DNA of 9,308 bases from DASPNH01 sp035626675 (GTDB lineage Bacteria; Desulfobacterota; Binatia; UBA1149; CAITLU01), in NCBI GenBank assembly GCA_035626675.1, contig DASPNH010000153.1:1-9308 (forward strand), given 5' to 3'. Below the pieces are notes generated by a model that saw only the letters and a list, made by a program, of their open reading frames with translations, searched no databases and was not told where the DNA came from. Shown piece after piece: positions 1 through 5,833 of the stretch (the first letter of the stretch is position 1; every line of letters starts with the position of its first letter). The position numbers and the translations under genes are program-made.

Positions 1-7
1 TGGGGGT

Positions 8-118
8 GTCTCCGCGCTCTTCGGAGCGCGGCTCCATTGAAGCCATGACGCCCCGCCGTCCGCTGGTGCGAGGTGCGCTCTTGTCTCCGCGCTCTTCGAA
101 GCGCGGCTCCATCGAAGT
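8..118 (+). CRISPR. Leader-distal end of a CRISPR array (two repeats, one spacer)
   Basis: A 36-base unit occurs at 8-43 and again at 83-118, exactly 75 bases apart, with 33 of 36 bases identical (differences at 24/99, 38/113 and 43/118). The 39 bases between (44-82) are unrelated to the repeat and fit a spacer. Each unit starts GTCTCC, carries a central palindrome and ends CCATTGAAGC (first copy) or CCATCGAAGT (second). In the first copy the arms CCGCGCTC (12-19) and GAGCGCGG (24-31) pair perfectly around a TTCG loop; the second copy keeps seven pairs. Repeat length, spacer length, internal hairpin and an ATTGAAGC-type 3' end (the usual crRNA 5' handle) are all CRISPR hallmarks. The right-hand copy is the degenerate one and no further copy follows, as expected for the leader-distal terminal repeat of an array read left to right. 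Bases 1-7 would be the end of the previous spacer. Only two copies are visible and no cas gene is in the window, so a plain dispersed hairpin repeat remains possible. Confidence 0.72.
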
Positions 119-265
119 CAGTACACTTGTTCGCGCACGTCTTGCAGGCGAGTTGCGTACTTCCCGCCTTCGCAGCATGCCAAGCTCAAGAACGGACTAG
201 ACCGTGCCCGAAGGTCCGAAACTGTGCAGCAATACGCCTACGGCAAAAGGACCCGTCTACGCCGC
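119..265. other. Short non-coding stretch between the repeat array and the dehydrogenase gene
   Basis: I see no convincing gene, further repeat copy or U-tract terminator here. It lies immediately downstream of the minus-strand dehydrogenase stop, so it should hold that gene's 3' untranslated region. Short open frames cross it but have no ribosome-binding site and no recognisable product. Confidence 0.5.
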
Positions 266-2107
266 CTACTGCTTCTCGATCCGCCCAACCCGCGTCCCGA
301 ACCCGTACGTCACGTAAAGCTCCCCATCGTTCCCCTGCACGAACGACGAGACGGAGTTCAGCACGCCGGCACTGACCGGGATCTGCGAGTACGGGATCGC
401 CACCGGTCCGAACGTCTGCCCGCCGCAGTAGCGCAGCGCTCCGATGGCCGAGCCGAAGAAATCCGCGAAGAGATAGACGCCGCGCAGCTCCGAAATGGCC
501 GATCCGCGATAGACCTGGCCGCCGACGACCGACTGGTAGTCCGCGAAGGGACCGGTGGCCATGGGCCGTCGATCGATGGTGACGATGGGCGGCGTGTGCG
601 GCGACGGGCCGCCAAGCACCTTGCCGCCGCACGTCATCGCCGCCGAAGCTTCGAACGCTGGCCAGCCGAAGTTCAGCCCGGCCTCGCCGGCGTCGGCCAC
701 CGAGATCTCCTCGTACGAATCCTGTCCGACGTCGCCCAGGAACATGTCGCCAGTAAGCGGATCGAAGTTGAAGCGGTAGGGATTGCGCAGGCCGTAGTGG
801 AACACGCGAGAATCGGATGCGAAGGGATTGCCGGCGGCCGCGAACGGCGCGGCGGCATCCACGTCCAGGCGAAGGATCTTGCCGAACAGCTTGGTCGTGT
901 CCTGGACCTGGCCCGGCTTGTTGCTCTCGCACCCGCCGCCGCCGTCGCCGGTTCCGACGTACAGATAGCCGTCGGGCCCGAACGTGATGGTGGCGCCGTT
1001 GTGGTTCTCCGCCGACACCGGCAGCACGACGATGTCGCGGACCTTGGTTGGCACGGCAACGTCGGGGTTCGCGCTACTGCGCGTCCATTCGACCACCGCA
1101 TCCGAATTGATGGCGGAGTAGCTGCCGTCGGCGCCGGTTCCGGGCGTCGCAAAGGTGAAGAAGCGGCCGTTGGTGGCGTAGTTCGGATGAAACGCGATGC
1201 TGAGCAGCCCGCGCTCGCCGAGATTGCTGCCAATGGCCGCGGTGATGTCCAGAAACGGAGTTGCCAGGAACTCTCCGTTTCGCAGGATGCGAATGCGCCC
1301 GGCCTGCTCGGTTACGTACCAATCGCTGGATCCCGGAGGCTGCAGCGCGAACGTGGCGAAGGCAGCGGCCGTGGCGTTGACGGCCACGATCTTCAGCGGC
1401 GGCACTTCCGGCGCGGCCATCACGCACATGGTCGTGGTGGTGGTGGTCGTGGTCGGCGCTGCAATCGTGGTGGTCGTCGAGCTGCTGGTGGACGTCGTCG
1501 TCGAGCTCGTCGGTGTCGGGAGTGTGGTCGTTGGCGGCAGCGTCGTGGTCGGCGCGACCAGCGTCGTCGTCACCGGGATGGTCGTGGTGGTTGCGGGGAT
1601 CGTCGTGGTGGTCGGCGGAACGGTCGTCGTCGTCACCGGCAGGGTCGTCGTCGTGATCAGCACCGTCGTGGTCGTCACGGGCAGAGTCGTCGTCGGCGGC
1701 GGCAACGTGGTCGTGGTGGCCGGCGGATCGGTCGTCGTCGCGACGTCCAGCGTCGTCGTCACCGGCACGGTGGTGGTTGTTGTCGGCGGCAGCGTGGTGG
1801 CGGGGCAGGGCGGACAGTCGAGCGCGAGCGGCTGCCCGACGGCCACCTTCAGGTCGAGTAGCGCATCGGTCGCCGTCACCTCACCCGAACCGTTGGTGTC
1901 ACACACGCAGACGGCGCAGCTCGTGCTCCCGACCGCGGTGCGAAGGATGAACAGCGCATCCGATGCCACGGGAGAGGCGTTCCCGCTGACCGGAACTCCG
2001 CAAGCCTCCTCGCCAGCCGTTGCGCCCGCCGGTGCCAGCAGACACAGCAACGCCGCCAACGACGCGAACACCCGCACGGCATTGCGCACCCGCTTCGCCA
2101 GGATCAT
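266..2107 (-). CDS. Secreted PQQ-dependent glucose/sorbosone dehydrogenase-like protein with dockerin-like N-terminus and Thr-rich linker
   Basis: The 613-residue product begins with a Sec-type signal peptide (basic MILAKRVRNAVR, hydrophobic core to about residue 25, AxA-like site near 28-32). Residues 38-101 form a dockerin-like module with a calcium-loop-like DTNGSGEVTATDALLDL and several cysteines (64, 67, 69, 98, 101). Residues 103-227 are a low-complexity Thr/Pro/Val linker. Residues about 233-612 match the soluble PQQ glucose/sorbosone dehydrogenase beta-propeller family: GERGLLSIAFHPNY (297-310), ENHNGATITFGPDG (367-380) whose His369 corresponds to the family's catalytic base, GTGDGG (385-390), GLRNPYRFNFD (439-449) and GDVGQDSYEEI (458-468). 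Known members oxidise aldoses in the periplasm with PQQ and calcium; the substrate here cannot be told. The ATG at 2107 is supported by the signal peptide, although the upstream AAGG is a weak ribosome-binding site. The FKBP lipoprotein gene ends 70 bases upstream on the same strand. No PQQ biosynthesis gene is in view. The family call is secure; actual PQQ dependence is inferred. Confidence 0.9.
   Translation of the reverse strand: MILAKRVRNAVRVFASLAALLCLLAPAGATAGEEACGVPVSGNASPVASDALFILRTAVGSTSCAVCVCDTNGSGEVTATDALLDLKVAVGQPLALDCPPCPATTLPPTTTTTVPVTTTLDVATTTDPPATTTTLPPPTTTLPVTTTTVLITTTTLPVTTTTVPPTTTTIPATTTTIPVTTTLVAPTTTLPPTTTLPTPTSSTTTSTSSSTTTTIAAPTTTTTTTTMCVMAAPEVPPLKIVAVNATAAAFATFALQPPGSSDWYVTEQAGRIRILRNGEFLATPFLDITAAIGSNLGERGLLSIAFHPNYATNGRFFTFATPGTGADGSYSAINSDAVVEWTRSSANPDVAVPTKVRDIVVLPVSAENHNGATITFGPDGYLYVGTGDGGGGCESNKPGQVQDTTKLFGKILRLDVDAAAPFAAAGNPFASDSRVFHYGLRNPYRFNFDPLTGDMFLGDVGQDSYEEISVADAGEAGLNFGWPAFEASAAMTCGGKVLGGPSPHTPPIVTIDRRPMATGPFADYQSVVGGQVYRGSAISELRGVYLFADFFGSAIGALRYCGGQTFGPVAIPYSQIPVSAGVLNSVSSFVQGNDGELYVTYGFGTRVGRIEKQ
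1427..1801 (-). repeat. Low-complexity Thr/Pro-rich linker-coding tract
   Basis: About 125 codons inside the dehydrogenase gene encode irregular units of three to eight Thr with Pro, Val, Leu or Ile, such as TTTTVP and TTTLPP. The plus strand therefore reads as GTC/GTG/CGT triplets. The tract separates the dockerin-like module from the propeller domain and is probably an extended flexible spacer; Thr-rich linkers of this kind can be O-glycosylated. Short-unit repetition makes it prone to length change by slippage or recombination. Confidence 0.85.
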
Positions 2108-2139
2108 ATCTCGTGCCTTGCCGCCAGGCGGCGGATGCG

Positions 2140-2166
2140 GCGCGCGGCAGAGGGACCGCCGCGCGC
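2140..2166. other. GC-rich hairpin between the FKBP and dehydrogenase genes
   Basis: GCGCGCGGC (2140-2148) and GCCGCGCGC (2158-2166) pair perfectly over nine bases around a nine-base loop. It sits in the 70-base gap between the FKBP stop and the dehydrogenase start. Neither strand has a T-run after it, so it is not a classical intrinsic terminator. It might attenuate or stabilise the transcript between the two genes; the role is inferred. Confidence 0.4.
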
Positions 2167-2177
2167 GCGACGACAGG

Positions 2178-2828
2178 TCAGTTCACCTTGATCAGCTCGA
2201 CCTCGAAGATCAGCGTGGCGTTGGGCGGAATCGAGCCGCCCGCGCCGGCGGCTCCGTAGCCGAGCTCGGGCGGAATCGTAAACTTGTACTTGGAGCCTTC
2301 GGTCATGAGCTGCACGCCTTCGGTCCAGCCCTTGATGACGCGGTTCAGCGGGAACGTCGCGGGCTGCCCGCGCTTGTAGGAGCTGTCGAACTCCTTCCCG
2401 TCGGTCAGCGTGCCGCGGTAGTGCACCGTGACGTTGCTGGTGGCCGTGGGCTTGGCGCCCGTGCCTTCCTTCAAGACCTCGTACTTCAGTCCGCTCGGCG
2501 TGGTGATCACTTTTCCACCTTCGGCGCCGCCGGCAGCAGGTGCCGCCGCGGCAGGTTGATCATTCTGGGCGACGACGGCAGCGGCCGGCGTCGCAGGTTT
2601 GTCGCCGACAGCCGCGTGCGATCCGGCGGGAGCGCTGGCTGCAGGTGCGGTTGCAGGCTTGGCGGCATCGGACCCGGCCTGCGAAGCGGCGGCGGATGCG
2701 GTCTTCTCGGTTGCAGCAGGCTTGGTGTCGGAGCCCGCGGCGACGGCTTTTCGCTCGGAGTCGTCGTTGTTGCAGGCGGCGATGAACACCATCAGCGCCA
2801 AGGCGGCACCGTGCAGCGGAAGTTTCAT
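2178..2828 (-). CDS. FKBP-type peptidyl-prolyl cis-trans isomerase, lipoprotein
   Basis: This enzyme class interconverts cis and trans X-Pro bonds and helps proteins fold; this one is predicted to be lipid-anchored in the cell envelope. The 216-residue product opens with a lipoprotein signal ending in the lipobox IAAC (Cys19), followed by an Ala/Pro/Lys-rich spacer (about 20-105) and one complete FKBP domain (about 107-215). Typical active-site residues are all present: Tyr137 in VHYRG, Phe147-Asp148 in KEFDSS, Val164-Ile165 and Trp168 in VIKGW, Tyr191 in ELGYG and Phe208 in IFEVEL. The start at 2828 is chosen because AGGAG lies seven bases upstream and the lipoprotein signal begins there; an in-frame ATG at 2864 would add 12 polar residues ahead of it. 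The unusually long disordered spacer would hold the catalytic domain away from the membrane. The dehydrogenase gene follows on the same strand, so the two may be co-transcribed. Family and localisation are well supported; substrates are unknown. Confidence 0.93.
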   Translation of the reverse strand: MKLPLHGAALALMVFIAACNNDDSERKAVAAGSDTKPAATEKTASAAASQAGSDAAKPATAPAASAPAGSHAAVGDKPATPAAAVVAQNDQPAAAAPAAGGAEGGKVITTPSGLKYEVLKEGTGAKPTATSNVTVHYRGTLTDGKEFDSSYKRGQPATFPLNRVIKGWTEGVQLMTEGSKYKFTIPPELGYGAAGAGGSIPPNATLIFEVELIKVN

Positions 2829-3012
2829 GGCGATGCTCCTGGGTCGGCGTTCGGTCTCTTCCATCCCTAGCCGCGAATATGGCCGCGGTCCAGCCGGTTG
2901 GCGGGACTTCTTTCGGTGTCGGCAACACGAGTTGGCGGCACTTCCTGCTCTGGCGTATCAAGCCCGCTCGCAGTCGCGCCAGCCGCTGCGACCGTGGGGA
3001 GAAGACGAGGTC
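2829..3012. other. Divergent intergenic region
   Basis: The 184 bases between the divergent FKBP and membrane-protein starts must carry the promoters for both. I found no -35/-10 pair good enough to name. For the plus-strand gene, GGGGAG (2996-3001) and GAGG (3007-3010) precede the ATG at 3013, but at spacings that are long and short respectively. Confidence 0.4.
2836..2840 (-). promoter_or_regulatory. Ribosome-binding site that fixes the FKBP start
   Basis: On the minus strand AGGAG is followed by seven bases and then the ATG at 2828. This strong Shine-Dalgarno match supports the shorter start, which places the lipoprotein signal at the extreme N-terminus. Confidence 0.75.
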
Positions 3013-3696
3013 ATGGACCTCCACCTGAGATCGAACGTCATCTTTCGGCTTCTGCTGGCAACGGCAGGCGCCGTCACCGTGGCGCATGTGGCGGCACAGG
3101 CATCGACCGTGGCTGGAGTCTCCTCGCGCCATCCACTCGTGCAGGCCCTGAACATGGACAACGAGCCGAGCATTCCCACGCTCGTCGCCATCGCGCATTG
3201 GGCCGTCTGTCTGATGCTGGCGGCCTGCATCGCCTTTCGCGAGCACGTGGTCGCCGGCTCCCATCGCCGCGCATGGACGACCCTGTCCTGCGTTCTTGCC
3301 TATCTCCTTGCCGACGAGCAGCTCGGTCTGCACGAGGCGATCGCCGATTTCCTGGCCACGCCCGATAGGCCGCAAGCGGTGCGCGCGGCGTGGGTCCTTC
3401 CCTACGGCGTGGTTGCGGTGGTAGCCGCGGCCGCAGCGTGGAGAGTGTTGGCCGACCTGCCCCGCTCCGTGCGGCGCTGGATGGCTGCCAGTGGCGTGGC
3501 GTTCGCCGCCGGTGCAATCGGCGTCGAGCTGCTCGGCGGCCGCTACATCGCCAGCCATGGTCATGATCTGTTCTATCACCTGACGCTGGTGCCGGCCGAG
3601 GAGCTGCTGGAGATGGTCGGCCTCGCGCTTCTGGCGCGCGGTCTGCTCGAATACGTGGCGCGCGTCCAGCCCGTCATCCGTCTTCGCGTCGAATAG
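3013..3696 (+). CDS. Multi-pass membrane protein of unknown function with DE..LHE and EE.LEM motifs
   Basis: I do not recognise a named family. The 227-residue product has five or six hydrophobic segments (roughly 10-30, 56-76, 88-104, 126-146, 157-177 and 198-214). Charged residues sit in or beside the membrane segments: DEQLGLHEAI (101-110), Glu172 after the fifth segment, and EELLEMVG (196-203). I have seen a similar arrangement, an acidic plus His-Glu motif in mid-protein and EE.LEM.G near the C-terminus, in other uncharacterised bacterial membrane proteins, but no biochemical role is known to me. The conserved acids and histidine could bind a metal or proton; that is speculation. The ATG at 3013 is preferred because the first membrane segment follows at once, and earlier in-frame starts lie inside the opposing FKBP gene or its 5' region. 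The gene stands alone, diverging from the FKBP gene and converging on uup. Confidence 0.75.
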   Translation: MDLHLRSNVIFRLLLATAGAVTVAHVAAQASTVAGVSSRHPLVQALNMDNEPSIPTLVAIAHWAVCLMLAACIAFREHVVAGSHRRAWTTLSCVLAYLLADEQLGLHEAIADFLATPDRPQAVRAAWVLPYGVVAVVAAAAAWRVLADLPRSVRRWMAASGVAFAAGAIGVELLGGRYIASHGHDLFYHLTLVPAEELLEMVGLALLARGLLEYVARVQPVIRLRVE

Positions 3697-3705
3697 CGAC
3701 TCGTT

Positions 3706-3738
3706 TCCGCGACGCCGTCGTAGCGACGCCGTCGCGGA
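3706..3738. terminator. Hairpin between convergent genes, likely bidirectional terminator
   Basis: TCCGCGACG (3706-3714) pairs with CGTCGCGGA (3730-3738); past a single C-C mismatch, CGTCG (3716-3720) pairs with CGACG (3724-3728) around a TAG loop. That makes about 14 base pairs in the 48-base gap between the convergent stops at 3696 and 3745. The placement strongly suggests transcription termination for both genes, but no U-tract follows on either strand, so it may act with Rho or as an mRNA 3'-end stabiliser. It also contains a direct repeat of GCGACGCCGTCG. Confidence 0.55.
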
Positions 3739-3744
3739 CGCGCG

Positions 3745-5556
3745 TCACTCCATTCCCGAGCGCTTCTCTTCCAGCTCGCTCCATCGCGCATACAGGCGAT
3801 CGACTTCGCGCTGTGCCTGCTCGAGCTCCCGGTAGCGCTGCGCCAGCTCGGCTGCCTGGCTCGCCACTGCCGGATCGCCTGCGCGCTGCTGCGCCTTGGC
3901 CAGCGCCGCTTCGGCAAACAGGATGGCATCCTCCATCCCGTCCCACTCGCGTTGCTCGAGATAGCTGAGCTTGCGCGGTCTTGCCTTTGCGGCGGCGGCC
4001 GGAGTCTCGCGCGTATCGCTTCGCGCCCCGGCGACCGTTGTGCTGCGCTGGCGCCGCATCGCCTCCCATTGCCGATAGTCTGCGTAGGGGACGGCGCAGC
4101 CGCTGCCGTCCAGACCGAGCACCGTGTTGGTGACGCGCTCGAACAGATAGCGGTCGTGCGTGACGAGCACGACGGCTCCGGGAAATTCGAGCAGGCTTTC
4201 CTCGAGCACTTCGAGCGTCGGGATGTCCAGGTCGTTGGTGGGCTCGTCCAGCACCAGGACGTCGGCCGGCTGCAGCATCAGGCTTGCGAGCAGCACGCGC
4301 GCCTGCTCGCCACCGGAGAGCCTGTTCACCGGCATCGGCAGCTGCTCGGAGCGGAACAGGAAGCGCTGCGCCCATCCGGCAACGTGCACCGGCTGCCCGG
4401 CAAAGATCACCTGATCCCCGGCCGGTGCCAGCGCGCGCCGCAACGACAGGCTCGGATCCAGCGAAGTCCGATGCTGATCGAGCACGGCGATGCGCAGATC
4501 GTCGGCGCGCTCGATGCGTCCGGTATCCGGCTGCAGCGTTCCCACCAGCATCTTGATGAGCGTGGACTTTCCGCTGCCGTTGGGCCCCAGAAGGCCGAGG
4601 CGCGTACCCGGCGACAGCACCAGATCGACGTCGCGCAGGATCTCGCGCTCGCCGAATCGCTTGCCGACCTTGTGTGCCGCGAGCAACCGCTTGGTGCGCC
4701 GCTCGCTGCCGCGAAAGTCGATGCCGCTGTCGCGCTTGTCCATGCGCGCGTTGACATCGGCGAGCTCGTCGATCATTCGCGCCGCTTCCTGGATGCGGGC
4801 CTGCTGCTTGGTCGAGCGCGCCTTGGGTCCCTGGCGGAGCCATTCGACCTCGCGCCGCACGCGGTTGGCCAGGGTTGCCTGCCAGCGCGCCTGTTCGACC
4901 AGCGCCGCGTCCTTGCGCTCGAGAAACTCGCTGTAGCTGCCGCGCGTTTCGAAGAAGCCGCGCTCGTGGACCGGATCCAGGTCGAACATCCGGCGCGCCA
5001 CGTTCTCCAGGAACCAGCGGTCGTGACTGACCACGACGAAGGCCGAGGTCTGGGTGGTCAGCAGCTGCTCGAGCCACAGGATGCCGTCGAGGTCCAGATG
5101 GTTGGTGGGCTCGTCGAGCAGCAGGACGTCGGGCTCGGCCACGAGCGCCGCGGCGATGGCCAGACGCTTTTGCCATCCGCCCGAGAGGCGGGCCGGATCC
5201 ACGTCGGGCTCGCCAAAGCCGCAGCGGCCAAGGGTTGCGCGGACTCGTGTCAGCTTCTGCGCTTCCTCGAGATCATCGGCTTCGAGTGCACGCTCGAGCA
5301 CCTCGGCCGCAGTGGCGGCGCTGAAAGCCGGATGCTGGGGAACGTAGGCCAGGCGCGTCGCCCGGCGCAGTGTGACGGTTCCCTGATCGGGTGGCTCGAG
5401 CCCGGCAAGTACGCGCAGCAGCGTCGATTTCCCGCAGCCGTTGGGACCGACCATGCCGACGCGGTCGCCGTCGTGGATGCCGAAGGACAGCGCGGAGAAT
5501 AGCGGCGCGGCTCCATAGGCCTTGCCCACCTCCTGACATCCGAGCAGCAGCGCCAT
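3745..5556 (-). CDS. uup: ABC-F family ATPase, Uup type
   Basis: This 603-residue cytosolic protein has two ABC ATPase domains and no membrane segment, as in the ABC-F family. Domain 1 has Walker A GPNGCGKST (37-45), signature LSGGWQ (124-129), Walker B LLLDEP with catalytic Glu149 and switch His178. Domain 2 has Walker A GPNGSGKST (323-331), LSGGEQ (413-418), LVLDEP with Glu438 and His467. The charged linker between domains (about 210-285) and the C-terminal coiled coil (about 528-601) match the Uup subfamily. E. coli Uup is linked to ribosome-associated functions, its C-terminal domain binds DNA, and its loss raises precise transposon excision; other ABC-F members act on ribosomes. All nucleotide-binding motifs are intact. 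The ATG at 5556 is chosen because domain 1 begins immediately after it; no good ribosome-binding site is visible, and in-frame starts at 5640 (ATG) and 5649 (GTG) would add about 30 residues unlike the family. The subfamily could also be another ABC-F class with a coiled-coil tail, but Uup fits best. Confidence 0.93.
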   Translation of the reverse strand: MALLLGCQEVGKAYGAAPLFSALSFGIHDGDRVGMVGPNGCGKSTLLRVLAGLEPPDQGTVTLRRATRLAYVPQHPAFSAATAAEVLERALEADDLEEAQKLTRVRATLGRCGFGEPDVDPARLSGGWQKRLAIAAALVAEPDVLLLDEPTNHLDLDGILWLEQLLTTQTSAFVVVSHDRWFLENVARRMFDLDPVHERGFFETRGSYSEFLERKDAALVEQARWQATLANRVRREVEWLRQGPKARSTKQQARIQEAARMIDELADVNARMDKRDSGIDFRGSERRTKRLLAAHKVGKRFGEREILRDVDLVLSPGTRLGLLGPNGSGKSTLIKMLVGTLQPDTGRIERADDLRIAVLDQHRTSLDPSLSLRRALAPAGDQVIFAGQPVHVAGWAQRFLFRSEQLPMPVNRLSGGEQARVLLASLMLQPADVLVLDEPTNDLDIPTLEVLEESLLEFPGAVVLVTHDRYLFERVTNTVLGLDGSGCAVPYADYRQWEAMRRQRSTTVAGARSDTRETPAAAAKARPRKLSYLEQREWDGMEDAILFAEAALAKAQQRAGDPAVASQAAELAQRYRELEQAQREVDRLYARWSELEEKRSGME

Positions 5557-5833
5557 CGCGAAGGCTTTAGCGGGAGGCAGGCAAGGAGCAAATCGCAGGC
5601 GATGCTGCGCGGCTTCGTCGCCGGCAGAGCCTGGCCTCATGGCCCGCACTTATGGAATGCATAACGGCCTTCGCCTCGTTTGGCGCCGAAAAATTGCGCG
5701 ACGGGTGCGCGAACGCTCGTTTGAACATCGTCGAACTGATATCGGCCTAAAAGTCGGCAGCGACATCTGTCCGCAAGCCGGTCCGGGATCAGCCTGGGCC
5801 GCGACTGGCGGCAGAGCTTTGGGGGTGTCCGTC
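5557..5833. other. Divergent intergenic region upstream of uup and the Cys-rich protein gene
   Basis: These 277 bases separate two divergent genes and should contain both promoters. The middle (about 5650-5760) is visibly more AT-rich than its surroundings. It holds a small inverted repeat TTATG/CATAA (5650-5654 and 5660-5664). TTGAAC at 5721 resembles a -35 element but has no -10 at suitable spacing. No gene, tRNA or repeat family is evident. Confidence 0.45.
5821..5827 (+). promoter_or_regulatory. Ribosome-binding site of the Cys-rich protein gene
   Basis: GGGGGTG differs from the ideal GGAGGTG at one base and lies six bases before the ATG at 5834. It supports that start over the in-frame ATG at 5639 and places the signal peptide at the N-terminus. 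Confidence 0.6.

Noticed and set aside
1427..1801. The GTC/GTG-rich tract as a CRISPR array or satellite repeat
   Set aside because: It is in frame, encodes a Thr-rich linker and has no fixed unit or spacer structure.
224..1861. A 545-codon plus-strand open frame opposite the dehydrogenase gene
   Set aside because: Its product is Arg-rich low complexity with no domain, whereas the opposite strand encodes a clear enzyme family. It is a high-GC shadow.
2829..2864. An upstream ATG extending the FKBP protein by 12 residues
   Set aside because: It would put charged residues before the lipoprotein signal, and the AGGAG site points to the start at 2828.
1197..2870. A long plus-strand open frame spanning the dehydrogenase and FKBP genes
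   Set aside because: It crosses two well-supported opposite-strand genes and its Val-rich part is only the complement of the Thr tract.
3952..5502. A 516-codon plus-strand open frame within uup
   Set aside because: Uup motifs are complete on the other strand and this frame has no recognisable domain or start signal.
5557..5649. Upstream ATG/GTG starts for uup
   Set aside because: The added residues do not resemble the family and neither start has a better ribosome-binding site, though no site is clear for 5556 either.
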